Made by a program: the position numbers and the translations under genes. 64,000 bases of DNA from CALKWS01 sp051020515 (lineage in GTDB: Bacteria > Actinomycetota > Actinomycetes > Actinomycetales > Beutenbergiaceae). Shown here piece after piece: positions 49,126 through 56,032 of the stretch (positions are counted from its first letter, which is position 1; each line of letters starts with the position of its first letter). The DNA lies in contig NZ_CP194857.1 of NCBI RefSeq assembly GCF_051020515.1, forward strand, positions 4,141,396-4,205,395, given 5' to 3'. The notes under the pieces are model-generated. The model searched no databases, was not told the origin of the DNA, and was given only the letters and a program-made list of their open reading frames with translations.

Positions 49126-49376
49126 TCGTCAGTCTTGGTCGCGGCGCGATCCTCGGCCCGCTGGATCAGCGTGGATAGCGGCATTTCGAGGAGGTCCGCG
49201 AGCCTGGCCGCGACCGATATCGGAATGTTGCGCTGACCCTCTAGGTAGCGGATCAACACGCCGCGAGCAATGCCCATCGCCTCGGCGGCGGACTTGACGT
49301 TATAGCCGTGGGCGGCTATCTCGGCGCGCATCTGTGCGCCTACCGCAGCATTGAAGCGTTCGGACGTTGTCTCCAT
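49122..49376 (-). CDS. Phage repressor-like XRE HTH protein
   Basis: 84 aa. Single HTH domain: FNAAVGAQMRAEIAAHGYNVKSAAEAMGIARGVLIRYLEGQRNIPISVAARLADLLEMPLSTLIQ. It is transcribed leftward, divergent from the Cro-like gene, in the position of a lysogeny repressor, but it is shorter than a cI protein and has no peptidase domain. ATG 49376 is preceded by TACAGT at leaderless distance and by a palindrome that may mediate autoregulation. Confidence 0.8.
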   Translation of the reverse strand: METTSERFNAAVGAQMRAEIAAHGYNVKSAAEAMGIARGVLIRYLEGQRNIPISVAARLADLLEMPLSTLIQRAEDRAATKTDD

Positions 49377-49396
49377 GTGGTGCACTGTAGCACCAC
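49377..49396. promoter_or_regulatory. Palindromic operator overlapping the repressor -10
   Basis: GTGGTGC (49377-49383) and GCACCAC (49390-49396) form a perfect 7-bp inverted repeat around ACTGTA. Read leftward, the centre is TACAGT, a good -10, ending 7 nt before the repressor ATG. Binding here would block the repressor's own leaderless promoter. Confidence 0.6.
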
Positions 49397-49400
49397 TGCG

Positions 49401-49456
49401 GTAACAGTGTGTAACCAAATAGGTGTACCCACATGGTTGCACGTCACCATTTGGTG
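49401..49456. promoter_or_regulatory. Immunity-region repeats between divergent repressor and Cro-like genes
   Basis: Contains GTAAC direct repeats 10 bp apart (49401-49405, 49411-49415). ACCAAAT (49414-49420) is matched by ATTTGGT (49449-49455) as an inverted pair. CACCA-TT-TGGTG (49445-49456) is a short palindrome. These are candidate operators for the lysis/lysogeny switch. Confidence 0.5.
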
Positions 49457-49471
49457 GGGTACTGTCACCGT
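49445..49471 (+). promoter_or_regulatory. Candidate leaderless promoter of the early operon
   Basis: TACTGT (49460-49465) lies 6 nt before ATG 49472, next to the CACCA-TT-TGGTG palindrome at 49445-49456. No ribosome site is visible, so transcription probably starts at or beside the ATG. Confidence 0.5.
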
Positions 49472-49711
49472 ATGGATACACACCGAATGGCCGGAGAGGT
49501 CGCTCGCAACGTCTCGCAGGCGATAGTCACCCAAGGCCAGACAAAGCAGCGAATCGCCGAGGTGACCGGCATCCCCTACTCCACCCTCAGCCGCAAACTG
49601 CTGGGCCGCTCGGAGTTCACCTTCACTGAAATAGCCCTGGTGGCCGACGCGCTCGGAGTCTCACCCGCCTCGCTCATCCCGGACGCCTTCACCCTCAAAG
49701 CGAGCGCCTGA
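49472..49711 (+). CDS. Cro-like HTH protein, first gene of the rightward operon
   Basis: 79 aa. HTH of the XRE type: GEVARNVSQAIVTQGQTKQRIAEVTGIPYSTLSRKLLGRSEFTFTEIALVADALGVSPASLIPDAF. Divergent from the leftward repressor, so likely the Cro-equivalent or a second repressor. Overlaps the next gene by TGATG. The length and lack of other domains fit small phage switch proteins. Confidence 0.8.
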   Translation: MDTHRMAGEVARNVSQAIVTQGQTKQRIAEVTGIPYSTLSRKLLGRSEFTFTEIALVADALGVSPASLIPDAFTLKASA

Positions 49712-49932
49712 TGTCAACGACCAGGCTCACCCCCGAGGACCTGGCAGCCCGCTGGCAGCGTCCGGTCGAGTGGATACGTCAGAACGCTGAGACGTTCGGT
49801 GGCTTCAAGGTGGGCCGCCTGTGGCGCTTCGACCCCGCTGACATTGACGCATACGAGTCTCGCCACAAGGGCACCGACCCGCTGAGTATGACCGACCTGT
49901 CGGCCAAGCGGCAGCAGCGGAGGTCGGCATGA
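49711..49932 (+). CDS. HTH protein, excisionase-like
   Basis: 73 aa. TRLTPEDLAARWQRPVEWIRQNAETFGGFKVGRLWRFDPADIDAYESRH is a winged-helix of the excisionase/MerR-like DNA-binding family. In this position it may be the recombination directionality factor for the integrase or a transcription regulator. GTAAC repeats beside int are possible targets (inference). Confidence 0.7.
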   Translation: MSTTRLTPEDLAARWQRPVEWIRQNAETFGGFKVGRLWRFDPADIDAYESRHKGTDPLSMTDLSAKRQQRRSA

Positions 49933-50396
49933 CCGCCGTAACCCTGGACACGCTGACCGAGCGGTTCTGGTCCAAGGTCACCGAGTGCCCCAAGGCGGGG
50001 TGCTGGGTCTGGACAGCGGCGCATAACTCTCGCGGGTACGGCCAGTGGGCTGTGGACGGAGTGTCCAAGTCCGTTCACAGGCTCACGTACCAAGCATTCG
50101 TTGGGCCGATCCCCTCCGGCCTCCAGATCGATCACCTGTGCATGAACAAGTCGTGCTGCAACCCGCAGCACCTGGAGGCGGTGACCGGAGTGGTCAACGT
50201 GGCCCGGTTCGCCGCGACCGTCACGCACTGCAAGTACGGCCACCCGCTCGAAGGCGAGAACGTTCGCTGGCGCGGCAATCGCCGTCAGTGCAAGACATGC
50301 GCCCGCGAGGACTCCGCTGCACGCCGCGAGCAGTGGCGCGCCCGGCGTGCCGCTGAGGGGAACCCGGTGCGGCGCTACCGAAAGCGCGCCTCCTAA
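49929..50396 (+). CDS. HNH endonuclease (homing type)
   Basis: 155 aa. HNH_3-type core: GCWVWTAAHNSRGYGQWAVDGVSKSVHRLTYQAFVGPIPSGLQIDHLCMNKSCCNPQHLEAVT, with Zn-binding cysteines and the catalytic HD-like IDH. The basic C-terminal tail with another CxxC (CKTCARED) is typical of intergenic phage homing endonucleases. It overlaps the HTH gene by 4 nt and is followed by two hairpins, as if inserted into the operon. Confidence 0.88.
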   Translation: MTAVTLDTLTERFWSKVTECPKAGCWVWTAAHNSRGYGQWAVDGVSKSVHRLTYQAFVGPIPSGLQIDHLCMNKSCCNPQHLEAVTGVVNVARFAATVTHCKYGHPLEGENVRWRGNRRQCKTCAREDSAARREQWRARRAAEGNPVRRYRKRAS

Positions 50397-50399
50397 GCC

Positions 50400-50486
50400 C
50401 CCGGTGCGCACGGGTGACCCCCGACCCCGGCGCACCGGGCCAGACAGAAAGCGAAGGCCAGCCTCCCCTGACAGAGCGGCTGACCT
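50400..50486 (+). terminator. Two tandem hairpins after the HNH gene
   Basis: First stem CCCGGTGCGC (50400-50409) with GCGCACCGGG (50430-50439), perfect 10 bp. Second stem AAGGCCAGCC (50453-50462) with GGCTGACCTT (50477-50486), 9 of 10 paired. They fill the 114-nt gap before the next gene and could terminate, attenuate or stabilise the early transcript. Confidence 0.5.
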
Positions 50487-50510
50487 TCACCCAACGAAAG
50501 GAATCGTACC

Positions 50511-50750
50511 GTGACCACCACACAACACACACCCTCCCCCGGCGCACTGGCCGCGGCCCTGTCCGGCTCCCGCAGAGCCTGGCTGTCGATCCTGTCCGAC
50601 GCCGATTTCAACACGGTCAGCCCCGATGGCGACCCCGACCGCGCCAAGGTCACCATCCGCGACGGACTGATCGACTGGTCCACCACCACCCTGGCCGGGG
50701 ACGTGTCCGCATACCCCCTCGCCCCGGTCGCCGTGGGCGGTGCAGCATGA
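50511..50750 (+). CDS. Small phage protein, unknown
   Basis: 79 aa, GTG start with AAAGGA 8 nt upstream. LAAALSGSRRAWLSILSDADFNTVSPDGDPDRAKVTIRDGLIDWSTTTLAGDVSAYPL; no motif recognised. First gene after the tandem hairpins; ends in an ATGA overlap. Confidence 0.7.
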   Translation: MTTTQHTPSPGALAAALSGSRRAWLSILSDADFNTVSPDGDPDRAKVTIRDGLIDWSTTTLAGDVSAYPLAPVAVGGAA

Positions 50751-50947
50751 GCCGCTTCCGCTTCCCGTCCCTGTCCCAACTGCTCGGCCTGGGCCGCGAC
50801 GAGCCAACCCCGCACGCCGACGCGCCGGTCGAGGACTTCCTGGACCCATACACCGCCGGCCGTCAGTGGCGCCAGGAGTCGGACACGCCCATCTACGACG
50901 CAACCGTGCTAGCCACCGGGACGCTGCCGGGTGGTGAGTCCCGATGA
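50747..50947 (+). CDS. Small phage protein, unknown
   Basis: 66 aa (SRFRFPSLSQLLGLGRDEPT...). Short, mixed charge, no motif recognised. Linked on both sides by ATGA overlaps. Confidence 0.65.
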   Translation: MSRFRFPSLSQLLGLGRDEPTPHADAPVEDFLDPYTAGRQWRQESDTPIYDATVLATGTLPGGESR

Positions 50948-51051
50948 GGTGCCAGCGCTGCGACGCCCCGGTCGGTGAGCACGACGTGGACGACCGGACC
51001 GGAGTGGCCGAGTGCATCACGTGCCTGCTGGGGCGGGGGTGGTGGCGATGA
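50944..51051 (+). CDS. 35-residue zinc-binding-like mini-protein, copy 1
   Basis: Two CxxC-type pairs, MRCQRCDAP and ECITCLLGRGWWR, spaced to bind one zinc ion. Near-identical at protein and DNA level to the gene at 51936-52043. ATGA overlaps at both ends show it is part of the operon despite its size. Confidence 0.65.
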   Translation: MRCQRCDAPVGEHDVDDRTGVAECITCLLGRGWWR

Positions 51052-51545
51052 GCACCACCACCATCGCAGACACCCTGCGCACAGCACGCACCCGAGGCGT
51101 CCGGCCATCCGCACCAGGCGCGGACCTGCGGGGCGCGAACCTGCGGGGCGCGGACCTGCGGGACGCGAACCTGCGGGGCGCGAACCTGCGGGGCGCGGAC
51201 CTGCGGGGCGCGAACCTGCGGGGCGCGAACCTGCGGGGCGCGGACCTGCGGGACGCGGTCGGGGGCATTCTGCAAATCACCGGCCTACACCCCTACCAGG
51301 CGACACTGGTGCCCACCTGCCATGGGTGGCGCCTGACCATCGGCTGTTGGACCGGGACCGTGCAGGACCTGCGGACGCTGATCGCCTCCGATGACGACTG
51401 GCCGGAAGCCCGGGGTGAGGAGGTCGCCCGCCGTCGCCCGCTGCTGGCCGCGCTGGCAGACGTGTGCGACGCGCACGCTGCCGCACACGCGGCCGACCTG
51501 GCGGCCGTGGCGCACTGGGCTCGCGAAGAGGGGGGCGATCGATGA
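51048..51545 (+). CDS. Pentapeptide-repeat protein
   Basis: 165 aa. Residues ~25-69 are nine consecutive A(D/N)LR(G/D) pentapeptides, enough for about two turns of a right-handed beta helix. An unrelated C-terminal domain follows (LQITGLHPYQATLVPTCHGWRLTIGCWTGTVQDLRTLIASDDDWPEARGEEVARRR). Longer pentapeptide proteins (Qnr, MfpA) mimic DNA and bind gyrase; this one is too short for a confident parallel. ATGA overlaps at both ends. Confidence 0.85.
   Translation: MSTTTIADTLRTARTRGVRPSAPGADLRGANLRGADLRDANLRGANLRGADLRGANLRGANLRGADLRDAVGGILQITGLHPYQATLVPTCHGWRLTIGCWTGTVQDLRTLIASDDDWPEARGEEVARRRPLLAALADVCDAHAAAHAADLAAVAHWAREEGGDR
51120..51254 (+). repeat. 15-bp tandem repeat (x9) coding pentapeptides
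   Basis: Nine units of GCGGACCTGCGGGGC / GCGAACCTGCGGGGC type, nearly identical at the DNA level. This suggests recent slippage-driven growth. Confidence 0.9.
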
Positions 51546-51724
51546 GCACCTGGGACGCCACCCGCGCCATGTGGCAGGCCGAGAAGGAGCGCGCCATGGC
51601 CCAACTCGCGGCGGCCACCCCCGCCGAGTCCGCATACGACCAGCAGCGTGACCGGCTGAACGCGTTCATCCGCAGCCGGGATAAGCGCCTCGCACTCGTG
51701 GGGCCGGGAGGGATCGACCAATGA
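51542..51724 (+). CDS. Small phage protein, helical
   Basis: 60 aa (STWDATRAMWQAEKERAMAQLAAATPAESAYDQQRDRLNAFIRSRDKRLALV). Predicted largely helical; function unknown. ATGA overlaps on both sides. Confidence 0.65.
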   Translation: MSTWDATRAMWQAEKERAMAQLAAATPAESAYDQQRDRLNAFIRSRDKRLALVGPGGIDQ

Positions 51725-51939
51725 GCACCACCGACGACAACCCATCAGTGGAGTGCACCTACAACCGCGCCGCACGAGCGCTGCGCACCGTGCCCGACCC
51801 GACCGACCAGCCCACCGTGACGATGGCGCTTCAGACCATCGGCTTCCTGCTCGAGCATGACGAGGACGGGCTGGCCTACGACCTGTTCCAGGACTGGGCC
51901 ACCGCTGTGCAGGAGCGCGACGAGAGGGCGGGGCGATGA
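51721..51939 (+). CDS. Small phage protein, acidic
   Basis: 72 aa (SVECTYNRAARALRTVPDPTDQPTVTMALQTIGFLLEHDEDGLAYDLFQDWATAVQ). No motif recognised. ATGA overlaps on both sides. Confidence 0.65.
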   Translation: MSTTDDNPSVECTYNRAARALRTVPDPTDQPTVTMALQTIGFLLEHDEDGLAYDLFQDWATAVQERDERAGR

Positions 51940-52043
51940 CGTGCCACCGCTGCGACGCCCCGGTCAGCAAGCACGACGTGGACGACGTGACCGGGGTAGC
52001 CGAGTGCATCACGTGCCTGCTGGGGCGGGGGTGGTGGCGATGA
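51936..52043 (+). CDS. 35-residue zinc-binding-like mini-protein, copy 2
   Basis: MTCHRCDAP and ECITCLLGRGWWR mirror copy 1 at 50944. The two genes match over essentially their whole length, so one is a recent duplicate about 1 kb away. ATGA overlaps at both ends. Confidence 0.65.
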   Translation: MTCHRCDAPVSKHDVDDVTGVAECITCLLGRGWWR

Positions 52044-52182
52044 GACCCCACCTCGACCCCGACGACTACACCGACGACGACGGCTATATCGACCTGGACG
52101 CCATGCGCACCGACTACTACCTCGCGACGACGAGGGCGACCGACGCAGGGCCGAGCGCAAGGAAGGAGCGGACTCGTGGTGA
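52040..52182 (+). CDS. Small acidic phage protein (frameshifted as sequenced)
   Basis: MRPHLDPDDYTDDDGYIDLDAMRTDYYLA, then a probable lost G near 52125. Restored, it continues DDEGDRRRAERKEGADSW and stops at 52182, giving 47 aa and a TGATG overlap with the next gene. Unrepaired, it would run to 52270 as an arginine-rich tail overlapping the next gene. Confidence 0.5.
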
Positions 52183-52343
52183 TGCACCGACACCTCAGCG
52201 ACTCGCAGATAGAGGCCATCCAGTGCGGCCAGGTCGGCGCCGAAGACATCGACGCGCAGGCATGGGCTGACGCCGAACGCGAGGCCGACGACGCGGCGGC
52301 TGGGGACCTGGCGCGCAAGGCGCGGGCGGAGGGGGCGCTGTGA
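52182..52343 (+). CDS. Small phage protein, acidic helical
   Basis: 53 aa (MHRHLSDSQIEAIQCGQVGAEDIDAQAWADAEREADDAAAG...), with GGAAGGAG upstream; a GTG at 52176 is an alternative start. Ends overlapping the GTG of the nuclease gene (CTGTGAGTG). Confidence 0.55.
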   Translation: MHRHLSDSQIEAIQCGQVGAEDIDAQAWADAEREADDAAAGDLARKARAEGAL

Positions 52344-53178
52344 GTGCGCTGTCGGACGCCGAGTACCACGCACACCCGGCACTGTCCTACTCCACCGGCA
52401 AGGAGTACCTACGCTCCCCCGCCCACTACAAGCGCGCACTGTCGCACCGGGTGGACAAGCCCGCGTTTGACATGGGTCACGCGATCCACAAAGTGATCCT
52501 GGGCAAGGGTGGGCAGATGGTGGAAATCCCCGCCGACATCCTCTCGAAGAACGGGGCGCTGTCCACCGCCGAGGCTAAGGCGTTCGTTGCTGAGCAGCGC
52601 GAGGCCGGGAATATCCCACTTAAGGCCGGGCAGATCATGCAGGCCCACGCCGCCGCAGCCGAGGTGCTGGGCAACGCTGACGCCCGCCGATATCTGGACC
52701 TACCCGGTGAGGCCGAGGTGCCCCTGTTCGCCACAGACCCGGCCACTGGTGTGGAGATCCGCGGGAAGGTCGATTACCTGCCGCACAAGGTCAAGGGCGC
52801 CCGCACGTTCCCCGTGGACATCAAGAGCACCGCCGACGCATCCCCCGAAGCGGTGCGCCGCACAATCTCCAACCTGCACTACGACCTACAGGCCGCCATG
52901 TACCGGCGCCTGATCGAACTGGCCCGAGGCGACCGCACCGGGCCGATGGTTCAGATCTGGGTGGAGGTCGAGCCGCCCTACGGCGTCCTTGTGGTGCAGA
53001 TCGCGCACGAGGACTGGATCGAGGGTGGCAACCGGAAGTTGGACCTGATCCTCGCCCGGCACGCCGAGGCCCTGCGAACCGGCAACTGGCACGCCTACCC
53101 ACCAGGCACCCACGCGCTCTCGCCCCGCCCGGCTTCTACCTGCCCGGCATCGACTACCTAGAGGACATCACAGCATGA
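52340..53178 (+). CDS. PD-(D/E)XK nuclease, RecE/exodeoxyribonuclease VIII-like (frameshifted at 3' end)
   Basis: About 279 aa. Opening ALSYSTGKEYLRSPAHYKRALSHRVDKPAFDMGHAIHKVILG resembles the DUF3799/RecE-like family. Core IRGKVDYLPHKVKGARTFPVDIKSTADASPEAV has the Asp and the D-x-K of the PD-(D/E)XK fold, and LHYDLQAAMYRRLIE the downstream QxxxY motif. One missing C near 53115 breaks the end; restored, it reads PPPGFYLPGIDYLEDITA and overlaps the next gene by ATGA. Likely a 5'-3' exonuclease for phage recombination, paired with the ATPase that follows. Confidence 0.85.
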
Positions 53179-54032
53179 GCACCCGACGCACCCGCAAGCC
53201 CACCGGCAAGGCATCTTGGCCGCTGGTGCTGCTGGCCGGACGAGAGAAGTGCGGCAAGTCCTACACCGCCTCCGCATTCTCGGCCTCCGACCTGATCGAC
53301 CGGACATTCTTCATCGAGATCGGTGAAGGGTCAGCGGACCAGTATGGAGCGATCCCCGGCGCCCGCTACGAGATCGTGGAGCACGACGGATCGTGGGCAG
53401 ACATCCTCGCCGCCGTCGAGTGGGCCGTGGACCAGCCCCGCCCGAACGGCAAGCCGCACGCCCTGGTCCTGGACTCCATGACCGAGCTGTGGGGCCTGTT
53501 GGCCGATGAGCAGGAGTCCATCAGCCGCAAGCGCGGCAAGGACACCATCACCATCGACCAGTGGAACTCGGCTAAGAAGCGCTGGCGCAAGGTCATCGAC
53601 GCAGCCCGCCGCAACGCCGGCCCGTCGATCTTCACCGCCCGGTACAACGAGGTCACGGTGATGCGCAACGGCAAGCCGACCGCCGAGAAGGAGTGGAAGG
53701 TCGATGCAGAGAAGAACCTCGCCTACGAGGTGGACGCGATCATCACCTGGAAGCAGCCTCGGGAGCCGTTCATCAACGGGGTGCGCACCGTTGCATTCGA
53801 CGTACCCGCCCACGGGTTCGCCCCCAAAGACCCGGCGAACTTCGACCTGGACAAGTTCTTCCGGTCGCTGAACATCGACGGCGCTGAGCGGGTCTACATC
53901 CCGCGCAAGGAAGACCCCGACGCGCACCAGCCGGCACCGGATGCGGTGCGCCCGGATGAACTGCCCCCTGAGCCAACCCTGAACGACGCCGCCTATGAGT
54001 GGGCGGGAACTGAGGAGCCAACCAATGCCTGA
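53175..54032 (+). CDS. Phage AAA/RecA-like ATPase (Sak4-type annealase)
   Basis: 285 aa. P-loop AGREKCGKSYTA, Walker B HALVLDSMTELW, and a RecA-like core continuing through PSIFTARYNEVTVMRNGKPTAEKEWKV. The last ~45 residues are acidic and disordered. Matches the Sak4 branch of phage single-strand annealing proteins, whose gene usually sits beside an exonuclease, as here. It would load on single-stranded DNA during replication and recombination. Confidence 0.85.
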   Translation: MSTRRTRKPTGKASWPLVLLAGREKCGKSYTASAFSASDLIDRTFFIEIGEGSADQYGAIPGARYEIVEHDGSWADILAAVEWAVDQPRPNGKPHALVLDSMTELWGLLADEQESISRKRGKDTITIDQWNSAKKRWRKVIDAARRNAGPSIFTARYNEVTVMRNGKPTAEKEWKVDAEKNLAYEVDAIITWKQPREPFINGVRTVAFDVPAHGFAPKDPANFDLDKFFRSLNIDGAERVYIPRKEDPDAHQPAPDAVRPDELPPEPTLNDAAYEWAGTEEPTNA

Positions 54033-54198
54033 CATCAAGATCAACTACCCCGGCGATGTGCGTGAGTCGCTGGCCAGCAGCGGGCCGATGGGTCCGAACC
54101 TCAAGGGCGAGTTCCACAAGGTGGAGTCCGCATCCTATGACCCCGAGGCGGATCGCACGACGGCGCACCTAGCCGTGATCGGGGGCGACGATGCCTGA
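54025..54198 (+). CDS. Small phage protein, unknown
   Basis: 57 aa (MPDIKINYPGDVRESLASSGPMGPNLKGEFHKVESASYDPEADRTTAHLAVIGG). GGAG 8 nt before the ATG; overlaps the ATPase gene by 8 nt. Similar small proteins often follow Sak4 genes; function unknown. Confidence 0.65.
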   Translation: MPDIKINYPGDVRESLASSGPMGPNLKGEFHKVESASYDPEADRTTAHLAVIGGDDA

Positions 54199-54397
54199 CC
54201 CGACCGACCCGACCACCGGCTACCTGGACACCGGCTGGCTCACCCCACCAACCCCGGGCACCCCCTCCCACCGCCTCATCGACGCCGAAGCCGACCTGCG
54301 CGCTGAGTCCGAGGCCGAGGTGGGGCAGGACCCGTCCGGCACCGGCCTGGTGGCGCTGGCGTGGGCACAGGACCGGATCGAGGAGGCACTGCGATGA
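54191..54397 (+). CDS. Small phage protein, unknown
   Basis: 68 aa, Pro/Thr-rich start, acidic helical end (RLIDAEADLRAESEAEVGQDPSGTGLVALAWAQDRIEEAL). No family recognised. Overlaps at both ends. Confidence 0.6.
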   Translation: MPDPTDPTTGYLDTGWLTPPTPGTPSHRLIDAEADLRAESEAEVGQDPSGTGLVALAWAQDRIEEALR

Positions 54398-54804
54398 GCG
54401 CTGAGCCCCTGTTTCGGTTTGAGATGAAGTACGTCGCCCGCCGCGACGATCCGTACTTCCACACCCGGTGGGACCGGGCAAGGCCGATCACCGTGGTGGC
54501 CGCGACCAAGCAACAGGCGATCAGTAAGGCCAACGCGGCACTCGGTGGAGACCCCGGCCCTCACTCCCACCACGTGTTCCGGGTCGTCTCGGTCACCGAC
54601 CACCTGATCGAGGAGGGCGGGGCGATGAGGGGCAAACCGTGCACGAATTGCGGGCACCCGAAGTCACGTCACCGCACCCGCGAATGTCGGCACACCTGGC
54701 AGACGCGCGGCCAGACCTTCATGGGCATCAACACGATCACCAAGTGGTGCGACTGCAGCGGGTACCAAGAATTGACCGGGCGCCAAGAGTGGACCGACCA
54801 ATGA
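54394..54804 (+). CDS. Phage zinc-ribbon-like protein
   Basis: 136 aa. N-terminal half FRFEMKYVARRDDPYFHTRWDRARPITVVAATKQQAISKANAALG. C-terminal half a zinc cluster, CTNCGHPKSRHRTRECRHTW...WCDCSGY. An internal ATG near 54625 could mean two genes fused or misread through a frameshift. Function unknown. Confidence 0.65.
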   Translation: MSAEPLFRFEMKYVARRDDPYFHTRWDRARPITVVAATKQQAISKANAALGGDPGPHSHHVFRVVSVTDHLIEEGGAMRGKPCTNCGHPKSRHRTRECRHTWQTRGQTFMGINTITKWCDCSGYQELTGRQEWTDQ

Positions 54805-55169
54805 GGCCCATCGACCGCCGCGGTTCCAACCCCGGCCCGATGAGCGCCCAGGACAGACTTCCCGACGCCGAGCACCAGGCGCCCGCCTGTGGATCGTGCG
54901 GCAGTGAGACGGATACCGACGCCGACCACGCGGCTTGCTACGGCTGCGGCCTGAGTTTCGCATGGCCCGACCTCCAAGCCGCCTACCTGGATCCGGACAA
55001 GGAGCCGTGTGGCTCGCCGTGCGACAACACCTGGCACCGACCGGGCGCGCTCCGGGAAGGCAAGGGCTTCCGCTGCCAACCCTGCGCACTACCCGAAGGG
55101 CACGACAACACTTGGCACTGGCGCGCTGGCTGCACGCCGGTCGAACTGGAAGCGGGGGCCGACTCATGA
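54801..55169 (+). CDS. Phage cysteine-rich (double zinc-ribbon) protein
   Basis: 122 aa. Paired cysteines CGSCGSETDTDADHAACYGCGLSF and CRCQPCALPEGHDNTWHWRAGC-type clusters, with two EG(H/K)-DNTWH repeats. Likely binds two zinc ions; function unknown. Linked by ATGA overlap to the next gene. Confidence 0.65.
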   Translation: MRPIDRRGSNPGPMSAQDRLPDAEHQAPACGSCGSETDTDADHAACYGCGLSFAWPDLQAAYLDPDKEPCGSPCDNTWHRPGALREGKGFRCQPCALPEGHDNTWHWRAGCTPVELEAGADS

Positions 55170-55351
55170 GCCACCGTCTCCACTCCCGCCGCCCCGCCCC
55201 CTACTTCGGCAACAAGGCCGCCCGCCCCCTCGACCGTCGCGACTCCAACCCCGCCCGCGCACTCGGCCACCTACTCGCCGGCTCGCTCGGTGTCCTGGCC
55301 TGGGTCGCCGTCATCTACGCACTCGTGTGGATCGCGAGCGTACCGGCATGA
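55166..55351 (+). CDS. Small phage membrane protein
   Basis: 61 aa. A basic N-terminal half and a single C-terminal membrane segment (ALGHLLAGSLGVLAWVAVIYALVWIASV). Could be an anchor or an effector of the host membrane. Overlaps neighbours by ATGA. Confidence 0.65.
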   Translation: MSHRLHSRRPAPYFGNKAARPLDRRDSNPARALGHLLAGSLGVLAWVAVIYALVWIASVPA

Positions 55352-55697
55352 GCGCGGTGCAGCCCGACCTCTTCGGCGAATACGACCGCCGCGAGCAAGA
55401 ACGCAAGACCCAACGACAGCCCGCCGAGTGCCCTTCGTGCGGGACGACCGAGCCCAACGGGTACCTGCTGAGCATCAACCACGGCTACGACCCCATCAGC
55501 CTGCGCATCGGCGGCTTCCCCCAGGGCGAGCACCCCATCTACGGCGACAAGTGCCTCGCCCAGACCCTCGTCACCAGCCACATCACCTACCAAGCACGCA
55601 ACGGCGACACCCAAGCCCTAGCCCTCGCCTCGCCATGGACAGGGGCCGCGAACTTGGCCTCGACGTCGAGGCCATCAAGGAAGGAACAACGACGTGA
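55348..55697 (+). CDS. Phage protein with CxxC, unknown (frameshifted near 3' end)
   Basis: About 116 aa. MSAVQPDLFGEYDRREQERKTQRQPAECPSCGTTEPNGYLLSINHGYDPISLRIGGFPQGEHPIYGDKCLAQTLVTSHITYQARNGD is one frame. A missing C near 55629 sends it astray; restored, it ends ALALAMDRGRELGLDVEAIKEGTTT, with a GTGA overlap to the next gene. Looks like a metal-binding enzyme or adaptor; not recognised. Confidence 0.6.
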
Positions 55698-56032
55698 CCG
55701 CCCCCGACTTATTCACCGGCGACCGCACCACCGCCCGAGCCCAGGCCGAGGTGCAGACCATCCTCGACGCCGCCGAACTCGACCCCCTGGAAGTGCACAT
55801 CAAAGGCCACCACGCCGACCCCGACCCCATCGCCACCGTCACCCTGCGCAGCGTGGCTGACCTGGAGGCATTTACCGCCCGCGACGGCAAGCCCACCATC
55901 ACCCGCCGCCACGTCGCATGGGGCACCACGGGGCGCCACTGGGAGCACTCCGCCACGTATGACCGCCCTGGCCGCAAAATGCTCGCCCTCGCCCGCATCT
56001 TCGCCCACATGGACGAATGGACCGACCAGTGA
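55694..56032 (+). CDS. Phage protein, unknown
   Basis: 112 aa from a GTG. TAPDLFTGDRTTARAQAEVQTILDAAELDPLEVHIKGHHADPDPIATVTLRSVADLEAFTARDGKPTITRRHVAWGTTGRHWEH. Alpha/beta content; no family recognised. GTGA overlaps on both sides. Confidence 0.7.
   Translation: MTAPDLFTGDRTTARAQAEVQTILDAAELDPLEVHIKGHHADPDPIATVTLRSVADLEAFTARDGKPTITRRHVAWGTTGRHWEHSATYDRPGRKMLALARIFAHMDEWTDQ

Noticed and set aside
51120..51254. Possible CRISPR array
   Set aside because: The repeats are contiguous 15-bp units without spacers, in frame, and encode pentapeptides.
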